Shown here one piece after another: positions 1 through 9,029 of a DNA stretch of 64,000 nucleotides. Source of the stretch: Unio delphinus (lineage: Eukaryota; Mollusca; Bivalvia; Unionida; Unionidae); NCBI GenBank assembly GCA_029339505.1, contig JAQISU010000114.1, forward strand, positions 6,002,001 to 6,066,000, written 5' to 3'. Position 1 is the first letter of the stretch. Every line of letters starts with the position of its first letter. Below the pieces are notes generated by a model. The model had not been told where the DNA came from. It ran no database searches and was given only the letters and a program-made list of their open reading frames with translations. Both the position numbers and the translations under genes were made by a program.

Positions 1-275
1 TATATCAATAACTCTTAAATATGTGGATAAATGTTGATACTTATTGCCAAGTATGTGATAAACATGAAAATTTCACCTCTTATTCTCTGTTCAGTATATT
101 TAAAAACACTACACAGCGCTGCTCTTTAGGCAGTAAGACCCAGACGCGAGCAAACATAAATATCAGCGTCGGGGCTTACATTGTAGGACTACTATGATAT
201 AGTACATGTATGACAGGCCTGTTGTAAACAACGATAGGAGCTCCTGCGGGTGGAATGACAATAAGTAAATCTTAC

Positions 276-280
<5 letters not shown>

Positions 281-334
<54 letters not shown>
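281..334. repeat. (CA)n microsatellite
   Basis: Nearly pure CA dinucleotide repeat with one early interruption. Nothing else is visible around it. Confidence 0.95.
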
Positions 335-336
<2 letters not shown>

Positions 337-2593
337 TTTTATGCAATATTATGATAAGAAAATAAAACGTTTGCATTCTGTCATGTTCATAAAACAACTG
401 GAAAAATTAAATACTAAAATTAAATAGTTATGTAATTTCCATAGACCATTACAAGCAGATGCAGTAAATGTGACAAAAAAGAGCAGAGATATACTTTGTC
501 TGTGTAGTATTATATTGTTTTTCATTATTATGTAATAATTCGACATAGTCCAAATCGGCCTGGCATATTCTTTTGACCAAATCAACCTGTAAGTTAGAAT
601 TCTACAGGTCTTTGAATGAGGACATGTTGGGGTCTGACACTTCCATCACTTTTTTAGTTTGTTCTTATAAATAAGACTTGGCACATTTATAAGGATTGTA
701 TTGTATAAAATAAGCAGGAAGACATACTTATAGAAATATTATATTTGGTTGATTTATCAACCCCCAAACATACTTTGAACCAGCAACATACCAAGCCCCA
801 AAATGATAATTTTATAATATGGACTATGCTGTTTGCTTAACATTTGTAATGGCTGAAATGAGCTTATGGAGAAGAAAAAAAATATTACCTTAAACTTGAT
901 TGTCATGCAATCATTTATGATGTATGAGCCTCAGACTTTACAATGTTAAACCTATTTTCTTTGTCTCAGATCATTCAATGTCCATTTTAATACTTGTGTT
1001 TTATAATTGTTTAACCTTATATTCAGAGTGTTGCAGGTGGGAAAGATATTTATTGGACCTTGTTTCCCAGTGGTGTGGCAACTAAGAGTTTAAGACACCA
1101 ATCAGTTAGGATGCACACTAGTTCTTTGCATGCTAACCATTCAAGAAACAAATACAAAGTCTACCATATTCAAGAGAGACTTAACCATTTAAAAACTGGC
1201 CACATATTCTTGAAAGTTTAATTCAAGCTTTATCTCAAGCATGGGATACAAATTTGTCAGTATGTTAGCTTAATAAAATAAACTTGATCACAAAGTTTCA
1301 TATTCTTTTAACTTGGGTCCATCTTAATGACTTAGATTTGCTGGTGCATCCTAAATATAATATCTGATTTTGGGGTTTTTGAACTTAAGCATAAGATTCT
1401 TGTTCAAATGTATTTATATTTGAGAATGTAATGCCAGGCCCAAGTTTCACAAAACATTTCAGCTTTAGCAAACACTCAACTAGTTTTTGGATAGTTAATC
1501 ATGAAAAGACTTATTTAAATTTAGAAGGGTTTAAAAGGGTGAAATTTATATAAGTAGAGAGTATCTCTAAGTTTTGCTGATTTCTTTCATGGAAGTTGAA
1601 AAAGATAATTTTGCACATTAGATTTCGACACAAACTTGAGTTTGAGAGTGTATCCAAGCTGAGTTTTGTTTAAACACCTCATACTCTAGCTGTATGAAAT
1701 TGAGAGTTTTAAATATCTTGTTGTTTGATTTGCTGATTATGAATTTATCCATGAAGAATCAGCTAACATCAGTTAGTAAATTTCAGGCACACTCTTAATT
1801 CTTCTGAACATATTTTGTTTGAAAAATTTGAAGGCATCCCTAGTGTTAGTAACAAGCTCAATTCATAAGGTGAAATACATCTTGTCATAATCTTGCCTGT
1901 CCAGATGCATGTTACTAATGTTTGTTTTTACTAATTGATTCCTCTGCAACCTATATTACCAAACTTTGTGCATGGTTTGCTCCTGGGAAGAGGAGAAGCT
2001 TATCAAGGTTTGGCATCAAAATGTACAAGGTTAAGGTCATTGTCACTGTAATACATGCTGGGTAATCTGATTAACTGACAGATAAACGAAAAATCTTTAA
2101 GTTGATTATCATATTATTGTAATTGGGAGAGCTTATGGTCAAAGCCAGGAATTATAAGTACTAAAAGGATCAAAGGTTGTCCATGATGGCATGCAAGTTA
2201 TTAAAATTGGCAGATCTTTGGCAGAGGTGAAATAAACTGTAGATACTCGCACAAAAATGATGATGGTATAAACACTTGCATAGGTATTTTGATTTATTAT
2301 CTTCTTAAATTAGTATTAAGATGTTTTAACCTGAATATTTAAATTAGCTCAAACAAACACACCTACTTTGAAGGCCTTATTTGAAATCAGATAAAAAGTT
2401 ATGTCATTTCCATATTCCAATACTGACAACAGTGGGGATACTTTTCAGTCATAAAATTATACTTGGTGATTTCAGGGAAAATTATTATTGAGTGTGAAAC
2501 TTTATAATTACAGTAAATGTTTTCAGTGTTCACCAGGCAATGAAGTTCTAAAGGAATAAGCATGATTGTGGATTTTAAATAACAGTAATATTG

Positions 2594-2820
2594 AGTGGTC
2601 TAGGGCACTCCATTATACATTACTTACACATCTCACTTTTACGCATGTGTGTTCATATCTCAGCATGACCAACATGGGTATTTGAGATGGACTGGTAGTT
2701 TTTCTCATGGGTTGGTGGTTCTTCACAGCATCTGCTTGGGTTCTTCCTCCCCTAAAATTACCAACTGCTATGTATAACCTATCATGTTCTTAAAATTTAA
2801 TCAAACCCCACAATTCCAAA
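2594..2820 (+). repeat. SINE-like repeat copy
   Basis: The order of short motifs (GTGGTCTA, a cattat/catctc stretch, a tggtggttcttc stretch, GGGTTCTTCCTCC, then a TATGTATAAC tail) matches the copy at 38309-38560. The copy is diverged. The family assignment rests only on comparing these two copies by eye. Confidence 0.5.
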
Positions 2821-3403
2821 CCAAACTCAAAATTAGCTGTTGTATTATAATTGAAGAGAATAATACTGTCAAGTGCCAAATTTTTCGTCAGTGACATCCA
2901 GTAATTAATTCGTAGGCTAGCCGACAATCAACTGTCTTGGAGTAGAGTTTGGAACGAAAAGAATGTTTTCTTACTTCGGTCAGACTGTTACAATAATTAG
3001 AGTGAAAACGGACTGAGTGTTTGACACATTAAAATTATGTGATTACTCACGCAGAGCTTTCAAAAAATGATTGAGACAAATGATAAGGTGATATTTCGAT
3101 CCTAAGTGGCATTTTTGGCATCTTGATAGACGGTCTTCACAAGGTCAGTAAGAATAGCATTTGTTCCGATTGGGCGAATGCATAGGGAAAGGGGTGTGTC
3201 AGACACCAGAATCGGGGAAATATATACTTCGTACCAGACGAGTTTAAATCAGTCTTCTGGAAGGCGCTTTGCAAGAAAGCAGTGTTGAACTACTATCATT
3301 AATTCCGGAATAAAACTCCGGGGGTAATTTTACAGCAGTGCCTTCGTAATAATAAGCTCAGAAAAGTCCGCCATGAAATCAAACGGCAGAAGCACGTCAA
3401 AAA

Positions 3404-3510
3404 CACAAGGAAAATAGTTTATTTTGGCAAGAGTGAGAATCAGCGAGACGTCAAAGGAAAATAGTTTATTTTGGCAAGAGTGAGAATCAGCGAGAAGTCA
3501 AAGGAAAAGC
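3404..3510 (+). repeat. 53-bp tandem duplication
   Basis: The stretch GGAAAATAGTTTATTTTGG followed by a GCAAGAGTGAGAATCAGCGAG block occurs twice, about 53 bp apart. It lies in the more CpG-rich part of the left flank. A 61-codon open frame at 3471-3656 begins in the second copy. It is Lys/Arg/Glu-rich and has no recognisable domain, so I do not call it a gene. Confidence 0.8.
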
Positions 3511-4806
3511 GAAAAAAAGAAGTAAGAATTCCCGTTCAATCAAAGGGCAAGCTGGAGTCGGATGCACGCAGGGAAAAGAAAGAAAAACCAGTCGACGAAA
3601 AAGGTCATTTTGAATCACCCAACAGTCCAATGTTAAATGAACATTCGATTCCTTGATGAAATTTACTCTCAGTATTAATGGCTAACTTCATTTATTTTCA
3701 TTAGTGTTTGGATTCTTATGAATGTATCCATTATTTTAAAGCTTCGGTATTTGTATTTTTCTGAACTAAGTGTATTCAGAACGAGAGAAATTGTAATTCA
3801 CAGTGTCATTCTTTTCTCAATTGTATTTTTAATTAAATTCATATTTTATCGTTACGGGGGCTCATGTATTGTCTTGTTCAAAGTACCATCTCAGATTACT
3901 ATATTCACTGACCGGGCAGATTACACCGTAGTGATCATCTTCTAGATAACGACAATTAGTGGGAGGCGGTCTTCAAGTGTTGTTTTCCAAGTTGCGCAAT
4001 ACCTCTGACCAGGCCTTGTGCAATATTGTACTAATAACACTTTGATAACCCGCCAGCACCACGTTACAAATACTATTGCCAAAGATTCATTTTGTTTTCA
4101 GTTCCTCAGGGTATCCCCTTGCGGTGAAAGACTGAGTGTAAAAATTACGGTTGGTGTCAGAATTGGGGGTCAGGCTGTGTAAAAAACAAACAGTTTATAT
4201 GATTTTAAAAAATCCTTCTGATTTAGAATCCAATCTATTAGTAAAAATTATGAAATCTACCAATTTGATATCCTGGTTCTTTCACATGTATAGTAAAGTG
4301 AAAATTGTTTTCAATGCAATGACAATAAGTTCTTCCTCACAATTTGGACTTAAATATGTGGATAGCTAATGCGCATGTGGTAAGAAAGAAGTCTTTTGAT
4401 TGCGTGATTAAATGGTCAAAAGTAAATGTCATTGTGAATGAAAGAAAACATGATTTTTGCAAAATAAATCTAGATGTGCATAACACAGTTTCAATAAAAG
4501 GTCTGGAGGCCTAACACTTAAGGTAAGGAAAAGGTCCTTGATTTTGGGGTTAAAGGTCATGATCTTGTAGCTCAGTGAAAAATGGGTTTTGCAGAATAAA
4601 GTTAGCTCTTGATTATGTTCCTTGACCAAACTAAACCAAACATTGTAGCAGTGTATTCCCTAGGGTTTCCAAGACTGAGAGTCAAAAGTCTCCTTGGTTT
4701 AAAAACTGGGTGTCCGACAGAATAGAAAACAAACTTTGGTATCAAAACTGGGGTCAGATAAAAAGCTTTGGGGGTCTTTGAAGCACAAAAGAGGTTAAAG
4801 GGAAAC

Positions 4807-4812
4807 ATTAAT
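4807..4812. other. Polinton target-site duplication, left copy (ATTAAT)
   Basis: ATTAAT directly abuts the left terminal inverted repeat and recurs at 25284-25289 directly after the right one. Six base pairs is the Polinton/Maverick hallmark. The target itself is palindromic. Confidence 0.93.
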
Positions 4813-5147
4813 AGTAGTAATAGGGGGCACTATAGCGTCAAGGGAAAATCCAGTCAAAAAGTGCTTGGGGCACTATGGCGTCAAGATTTATAGCGTCAAG
4901 GGAAAATCCAGTCAAAAACAGCTTGGGGCACTATAGCGTCAAAACAGCTTGGGGCACTATAGCGTCAAGGGAAATTGAACAGGGTGGGTCTGTATAGCGT
5001 CAAGGGAAATGGAACATAGTGGGTCTATATAGCGTCAAGGGAAAGATAACAAGGGAAATATAACATGGGAAATAAAACAAGGGAAAAAAAGGGCGGCAAT
5101 GAAAGCTACTATCTTTTCGAGACCTATGAGTGGCCCTGAAAAGGGCC
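4813..5147 (+). repeat. Left terminal inverted repeat of the Polinton
   Basis: This 335-bp repeat is the reverse complement of 24949-25283 apart from one base (5094 against 25002). It contains seven copies of a TATAGCGTCAA-like motif, one of them ATGGCGTCAA, several followed by GGGAAA. Its innermost bases carry a histone-type stem-loop that serves the adjacent minus-strand gene. The repeated motif may bind the integrase or a replication protein; that is inference. Confidence 0.96.
5110..5147 (-). promoter_or_regulatory. Histone-type mRNA 3'-end signal (stem-loop plus HDE), left TIR
   Basis: On the minus strand, CCAAAGGCCCTTTTCAGGGCC begins 20 bases after the stop of the gene at 5168-5743. 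The stem-loop is at 5132-5147 (6-bp perfect stem, TTTC loop), followed by ACTC. Thirteen nucleotides after the stem comes GAAAAGATAG (5110-5119), in the position and style of the histone downstream element that pairs with U7 snRNA. This layout matches the published consensus for replication-dependent histone mRNAs. Confidence 0.82.
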
Positions 5148-5167
5148 TTTGGATACTTCTTCTTCTT

Positions 5168-5743
5168 TTATTTTCTGTCGTTGTTCCACCACCTTTTAAG
5201 TTTACCAATGATTCCCGTTTTCTTCTTCTTCTTTTCGTCCTCGGGAATCCAGTCAGGATGTCCCATAGCTCGAAACTTTTCCTGAACTCTCATCCATCTT
5301 AGATTGAGTAGATCAAATTCCTCTTTCTTCTTTTTGTTCTTTTTTTCCTTTCTCTCCTTAGACCAGTTTTCTTTAATCTGGATCACCTGTTCTTCCATCA
5401 CCATTCTCATCATTGCTTCTGCTTTCTTTAGCCTGTCTAGACCCCACTGCACATATTCCCACTCTATGAGATGTAATGTTTCTTCTAGAAAGCACCTGAC
5501 TTTGATGACATGATCAAGTGCCTGCTTCAAATCCCCTATTCTTATATATTTTCTTTTAATACGTCTTCTTAATTTCTGGTCTTCCTCCTCTATCATACCT
5601 TCTAATAGATCTCTTGCTAATTTCAGTTGGCTTACAAAGCCATGGTTACTTTGAAATTCTTCCTCAAGTCTTTCCACTTCATATTCTGCATCAAGGATCC
5701 CAAACCAACTGTCTCGGAGTTGGATAAACAATTCAAAATTCAT
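5168..5743 (-). CDS. Left-end charged coiled-coil protein 1
   Basis: 191 residues from the ATG at 5743. I do not recognise a family. The protein is strongly charged and helical, with a heptad-like stretch over about residues 15-150 and Lys-rich patches near 130-140 and at the C-terminus (EKKKKKTG, then a Trp/Lys tail). An upstream in-frame extension of 40 codons is rejected because it is translated promoter: it contains the TATA box and the element shared with the next two genes. It is the last gene before the left TIR, and its mRNA would end at the TIR-encoded stem-loop 20 bases past the stop. A regulatory or host-interaction role early in infection is possible but not shown by the sequence. 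Confidence 0.75.
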   Translation of the reverse strand: MNFELFIQLRDSWFGILDAEYEVERLEEEFQSNHGFVSQLKLARDLLEGMIEEEDQKLRRRIKRKYIRIGDLKQALDHVIKVRCFLEETLHLIEWEYVQWGLDRLKKAEAMMRMVMEEQVIQIKENWSKERKEKKNKKKKEEFDLLNLRWMRVQEKFRAMGHPDWIPEDEKKKKKTGIIGKLKRWWNNDRK

Positions 5744-5787
5744 CTTGATGTGTTCAAAATTGAATGGCTCCAAGGACTGACGATTGC

Positions 5788-5832
5788 TTATATATATCTT
5801 AAGCACGGACGTGAAAGTAAACACCCCCCTAC
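5788..5832 (-). promoter_or_regulatory. Left-end gene promoter 1 (shared element plus TATA)
   Basis: On the minus strand the element GGGGTGTTTACTTTCACGTC runs into CGTGCTTAAG and then the TATA box ATATATATAAG (5788-5798). The ATG follows about 45 bp later. The same arrangement precedes the next two genes, with slightly different bases here (ACTTT for CCAT). Confidence 0.8.
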
Positions 5833-5869
5833 ATTCACTTTTCATATTATATACTATCCACAAACCATA

Positions 5870-6190
5870 TCATTTACTATCCCAAATCACACTATATACT
5901 ATCCACACACACACACACACACGGGGAAGCAGCCAAAACAAACCATACTATATACTATCCAAAATCACACCCTATACTAACCACACACACGGGGAAGCAG
6001 CCAAAACAAACCATACTATATACTATCCAAAATCACACCCTATACTAACCACACACACGGGGAAGCAGCCAAAACAAACCCTATTATATACTATCCAAAA
6101 TCACACCCTATACTAACCACACACACACGGGGAAGCAGCCAAAAACACACCCTATTATTTACTATCCAAAATCACACCATATACTATCTA
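5870..6190. repeat. 68-bp minisatellite, four units, with CA tracts
   Basis: The block GGGGAAGCAGCCAAAA starts at 5923, 5991, 6059 and 6129, a period of 68-70 bp. Each unit contains a short CA run, TATACTATCC and AATCACACC. It lies between left-end genes 1 and 2, directly upstream of promoter 1. The open frames across it are repeat translation, not genes. Confidence 0.93.
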
Positions 6191-6252
6191 AATAGAGTCA
6201 GTGTTTATAATCACACTACTCCTCTCTCACACCCATTGGCAATTGACATAGT

Positions 6253-6291
6253 ATTTCTTTTCTAGACATTTGGGTAGCCCTGAGAAGGGCT
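6253..6291 (-). promoter_or_regulatory. Histone-type mRNA 3'-end signal of left-end gene 2
   Basis: The minus-strand stem-loop AGCCCT-TCTC-AGGGCT (6276-6291) starts 27 bases after the stop of the gene at 6319. ACCCA follows, and 13 nt after the stem comes GAAAAGAAA. The wider downstream sequence AATTGACATAGTATTTCTTT (plus strand) recurs at 23737-23756 next to another such signal. So the 3' cassettes are related by descent. Confidence 0.8.
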
Positions 6292-6318
6292 GTTTTTTAA
6301 ACTTCAAAATGCACCTGG

Positions 6319-6819
6319 TTAATGCTGGCATCTCCCAGGTCTAGCCCCACACACACATCTTCTACTCCAATCATTCTCCCAATTCACTCTTGTGATTGGG
6401 AGCGCAAAGGGAGAATGAGTGGCTTCACTATCCCAGTCTTCACTTTGTGGGATAGTGAAAGTCTCTTCATTTCTTCCTCTATTCCGCAACCGTGGATGAG
6501 ATTGTGGTTGTTGCGGTTGAGGCTGTGGTTGTTGCGGTTGAGACTGTGGTTGATGTGGTGGGGACTGTCCCTGTAGTGGACGAACTGGTTCCGGTGGTGA
6601 AGGTGTCCTCACCACGGGCTTGACTTTACTAGTCTGTCTCATCATGCGGTGAGGCAAGATGGGACTTTTCTTCTCCTCCTCTTCTTTCTTTTTTCTTTCC
6701 TCCTCTTCTTTTTCAATCCTAGTCTGTTCTACTATGGCCTCCATAGCCAGTTCGTCCAGGAGACGCCTAGCATTCTCCAAATGCATTTGAAGTTCTCTTA
6801 ATTTCTGTACTCTATTCAT
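6319..6819 (-). CDS. Left-end charged protein 2 with Pro/Gln repeats
   Basis: 166 residues from the ATG at 6819. The N-terminal third is a charged helix (LRELQMHLENARRLLDEL, then a Glu/Lys run). The middle is a Pro/Gln repeat with QPQQPQPQ units, and the C-terminus is Trp- and Cys-containing (CVCGARPGRC). No family recognised. The first 29 in-frame codons upstream are rejected because they cover the TATA box and promoter element and begin at GTG. The bases before the ATG resemble those before the ATG of left-end gene 3, which suggests that the two arose by duplication and then diverged. The gene is driven by the shared promoter and ends in a histone-type 3' signal. Confidence 0.72.
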   Translation of the reverse strand: MNRVQKLRELQMHLENARRLLDELAMEAIVEQTRIEKEEEERKKKEEEEKKSPILPHRMMRQTSKVKPVVRTPSPPEPVRPLQGQSPPHQPQSQPQQPQPQPQQPQSHPRLRNRGRNEETFTIPQSEDWDSEATHSPFALPITRVNWENDWSRRCVCGARPGRCQH

Positions 6820-6866
6820 CTTTGGTGTTGATGCGTCAACGATGGGTAGCCAGACTGACGAGTGTT

Positions 6867-6912
6867 TCTTTATATATAGTTCAAGCGCGGACGTGATGGA
6901 AAACACCCCCTA
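6867..6912 (-). promoter_or_regulatory. Left-end gene promoter 2 (shared element plus TATA)
   Basis: The minus strand reads GGGGGTGTTTTCCATCACGT, then CCGCGCTTGAAC, then the TATA box TATATATAAAG, with the ATG about 50 bp further on. It is near-identical to promoter 3 through about 30 bp. Confidence 0.85.
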
Positions 6913-6953
6913 GATCCAAAAATCTTACAGTATCCCTATCATTACCAAAAACA

Positions 6954-6978
6954 CGCGGACGTGATGGAAAACACCCCT
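6954..6978 (-). promoter_or_regulatory. Extra copy of the left-end promoter element, without TATA
   Basis: A second near-perfect copy of the element (GGGGTGTTTTCCATCACGTC on the minus strand) lies about 45 bp upstream of promoter 2, but no TATA box follows. It probably acts as an additional upstream activator site for gene 2. Confidence 0.7.
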
Positions 6979-7147
6979 CACTTTTTTACTTGACTCATAT
7001 CAATTATAAATTGAACAAGTTATTTTGAAAAAATACGTTGTGCTTATAGACGCACTTCAAAACAAAAGTAAAAAGAGACAGTGATTATAGACTCACTTCT
7101 AATTTTTTTCTAACTTCCTCACATACCATGAGCAAATTGAATGATTA

Positions 7148-7185
7148 GTTCTTTTCGAGAATATTGGGTAGCCCTGAAAAGGGCT
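7148..7185 (-). promoter_or_regulatory. Histone-type mRNA 3'-end signal of left-end gene 3
   Basis: The minus-strand stem-loop AGCCCT-TTTC-AGGGCT (7170-7185) starts 34 bases after the stop of the gene at 7220. It is followed by ACCCA and, 13 nt after the stem, by GAAAAGAAC. Confidence 0.82.
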
Positions 7186-7219
7186 GTTTTTTGTGTGTAC
7201 GAGGAAGGATGGCAATCTT

Positions 7220-7582
7220 TTATCGTCTAAGATTGCGTCCTCGTTTGGCTACACGATAGGGTCTGCTTCTTCGGAAAGAGAAAGAGAACTCTTTCGTGTC
7301 CACACGACAGTCGACAAAACTTCTGTCTGGTTCCTGCTGCTGTTGTTGCTGTTGCTGCTGCTGCTGTTCTCTCTGCTCTCTCTGCTGCTTTTGAAGTCGA
7401 TACTTCTCAGTCCATTCTTCTTTCTCTTTTTGAATTTCCTCTCTGAAGAGTTCTTCTATAAGGTCTTCCGTTTCTTGTAGCATTCTCACATTCTCAATCT
7501 CTTCAGGCTTTGGCATCAGATTGAGTCTGATACGATGCAGAGTGACGTAAGCTTCGTTCAGCTTAGCTATTCTTGAGCACAT
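7220..7582 (-). CDS. Left-end charged protein 3 with poly-Gln
   Basis: 120 residues from the ATG at 7582. An N-terminal helical segment with alternating acidic and hydrophobic residues (residues 1-60) leads into a Gln-rich tract of about eleven consecutive Gln, then an Arg-rich tail (RRSRPYRVAKRGRNLRR). No family recognised. The 52 in-frame codons upstream are promoter and leader, as for the two neighbouring genes. The leader before the ATG resembles that of gene 2. The basic tail could bind nucleic acid or direct nuclear import. It has the shared promoter and the histone-type 3' end. Confidence 0.72.
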   Translation of the reverse strand: MCSRIAKLNEAYVTLHRIRLNLMPKPEEIENVRMLQETEDLIEELFREEIQKEKEEWTEKYRLQKQQREQREQQQQQQQQQQQEPDRSFVDCRVDTKEFSFSFRRSRPYRVAKRGRNLRR

Positions 7583-7635
7583 CTTCGTAGGAGGATGAGT
7601 CAAACAATGGATGGCCAGACTGGAGACTACCCCTG

Positions 7636-7677
7636 CTTTATATGGTTCAAGCGCGGACGTGATGGAAAACACCCCTC
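7636..7677 (-). promoter_or_regulatory. Left-end gene promoter 3 (shared element plus TATA)
   Basis: The minus strand reads GGGGTGTTTTCCATCACGTC, CGCGCTTGAAC, then the TATA box CATATAAAG (7636-7644). The ATG is about 54 bp downstream. Confidence 0.85.
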
Positions 7678-7789
7678 GACGGTTTAGGGTTTTGAAACGT
7701 TGGGATAGTTTGATGTGAGGGATAGAAAGAAAAGTCAAAGAGCATTTATATCAATACAAATGTAAAACAAACGACAGACGCATTGGTTT

Positions 7790-7915
7790 TCAAAACACAA
7801 CATTTTTATTCAAATAACAAACACTATTTCAAATAACAAACACAATTGTTTCAACGAACAAACATTATTTTCAACTAACAAACATTATTTCAAATAACAA
7901 ACATGTTTTTCTTCC
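7790..7915 (-). terminator. 3' region of the structural gene block: repeats and poly(A) signal
   Basis: Just past the protease stop, the minus strand has about five diverged copies of a TGTTTGTTATTTGAAAT-type repeat and then AATAAA (7805-7810 on the plus strand reads TTTATT). This is a plausible common polyadenylation site for the minus-strand structural genes. It contrasts with the stem-loop ends of the neighbouring left-end genes. Confidence 0.65.
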
Positions 7916-7921
7916 ATAACA

Positions 7922-8488
7922 CTAATACATTCTCTTTTGACATGGTTGACAACGTTGTGAATTAAATTGAGATTTCCACTGTTGGAAATCATTGGGCGAT
8001 TGATGTACACTACGTTTCCTAGCTAAAGACAACAGATAGCCATAATGGTCACAAAACCATCGATCTACTTTGTCATCGTTTCGAGACGAATGACGATCAA
8101 AATAAGTCACTAAATGTTCTAAAGAATATCCAAGACTGCGATGATGCAGATAATAGATACAATATTGTCCACACACCATAGAATCTGTGCTTTGTAATTT
8201 CACATTATTGAATCGTGTCGTCTGGGCATTTCTTCTCATAAAGTCAATGATATCATCTTCGAAAGGGGGTAATCCATACGAATCAAAATACTCCACACAA
8301 CCCTCTTGAGGAAAGTAGACTGCTACCCAGTGAGTTCCTGGAAGATGACTGTCATCTGTGTTGATGACATAAGCTTGATTCTCTTGAGGTTTGCGATGAG
8401 GTAGTTCATCTTTAGCACACACCACAGGATTCCAAGAAGCAGTGTACGAACTACGGTTCAAAAGATAATAAAGTTCCCAAGTATCCAT
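7922..8488 (-). CDS. PRO: Adenain-like cysteine protease (maturation protease)
   Basis: 188 residues from the ATG at 8488; an upstream GTG in frame is rejected as a start. The catalytic arrangement of adenovirus-type (C5-like) proteases is visible: His53 in GTHWVAVYF, acidic residues in EYFDSYG (66-72), Gln99, and the nucleophile Cys106 in MVCGQYC. Gln and Cys are seven residues apart, as in adenain. In related viruses this enzyme cleaves capsid and core precursors during particle maturation, often at (M/I/L/N/Q)xGx-G or (M/I/L/N/Q)xGG-x. Several basic proteins of this element carry such sites. It is the last gene of the structural block. Confidence 0.93.
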   Translation of the reverse strand: MDTWELYYLLNRSSYTASWNPVVCAKDELPHRKPQENQAYVINTDDSHLPGTHWVAVYFPQEGCVEYFDSYGLPPFEDDIIDFMRRNAQTTRFNNVKLQSTDSMVCGQYCIYYLHHRSLGYSLEHLVTYFDRHSSRNDDKVDRWFCDHYGYLLSLARKRSVHQSPNDFQQWKSQFNSQRCQPCQKRMY

Positions 8489-8526
8489 TTGTTTGTTGTG
8501 TAGCCTTGTTTTTTTCTCTCCTTTCT

Positions 8527-9024
8527 TCACAGGTGATGATAAGTCATCAATTCGATCCAGACTTTTTGTTTGAAACGGTCTGACAAGTAACTAATGGTTT
8601 GCTTCGTCTCTTTACTTTTGGCCAAGAGAGCTTCGATGCGATCAATTTCTCGAGCAAACAATGGAGGAGAGGAATGATCACGTAAGCCTTTATACCACTG
8701 AAGTAACACGTCTTCTTCGGAGATGAGACTCCATGCTTCGTTCAGATAATCGTCCAATTTTTCTTCTTGACTCATCATCATACATTTATCGTGTTGAATT
8801 TGACTGGGATGATCGATTTGACATCCATAACAATCTTTTTTAATCATGTCTCTCATTTTATCTTCCAAGTGTTGTGCAAAACATGCCACTAATTGTTGTT
8901 CCTGTTCTGGCCATCTGGATTGCATGATCACTACTTCTTCTTTTTGGCCTTGGTTGTCTGCTTTTTCTGTAACCTCCCATTCCATGGATTCTCCACTATT
9001 CAAAGAAGGACAAGGGTCTTCCAT
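8527..9024 (-). CDS. Conserved Cys/His-motif protein between MCP and protease
   Basis: 165 residues, ATG at 9024. Function unknown. The central region contains CYGCQIDHPSQIQHDKC at about residues 65-81, a C-x2-C-x3-H-x5-H-x2-C pattern that could bind zinc. The N-terminus is acidic, and the C-terminal half is predicted helical with a basic SDRFKQKVW segment. I have an impression of similar HPSQ-containing proteins in other animal Polintons, but I could not check it. Its position between the major capsid gene (6 bp away) and the protease suggests late expression and a virion or assembly role; that is inference. Confidence 0.72.
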   Translation of the reverse strand: MEDPCPSLNSGESMEWEVTEKADNQGQKEEVVIMQSRWPEQEQQLVACFAQHLEDKMRDMIKKDCYGCQIDHPSQIQHDKCMMMSQEEKLDDYLNEAWSLISEEDVLLQWYKGLRDHSSPPLFAREIDRIEALLAKSKETKQTISYLSDRFKQKVWIELMTYHHL

Positions 9025-9029
9025 AGTGT

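Larger units (their letters stand above)
1..4806. other. Left host flank, no gene recognised
   Basis: AT-rich host DNA. Only short open frames occur and none has a recognisable domain or convincing splice structure. It holds a CA microsatellite, a SINE-like copy near 2594-2820 and a locally more CpG-rich block at about 2880-4060 that contains a tandem duplication. That block could be a promoter or first exon of something, but the sequence does not show it. Confidence 0.6.

Noticed and set aside
349..585. 78-codon minus-strand frame in the left flank
   Set aside because: No domain, no splice context, AT-rich composition; expected by chance.
5784..6116. Open frames of 110-117 codons on the plus strand
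   Set aside because: They are translations of the 68-bp minisatellite and its CA tracts.
6270..6300. GC hairpin followed by a T run on the plus strand, like a bacterial intrinsic terminator (also at 7165-7195)
   Set aside because: The context is a eukaryotic element and no plus-strand gene precedes it. On the minus strand it has the exact loop, flank and downstream spacing of a histone 3' signal and directly follows a stop codon.
5168..7738. Longer N-terminal forms of the three left-end genes
   Set aside because: The extra codons translate the TATA box and the shared promoter element; one begins at GTG. Their apparent protein similarity (FSITSALE-like) is DNA-level promoter conservation.
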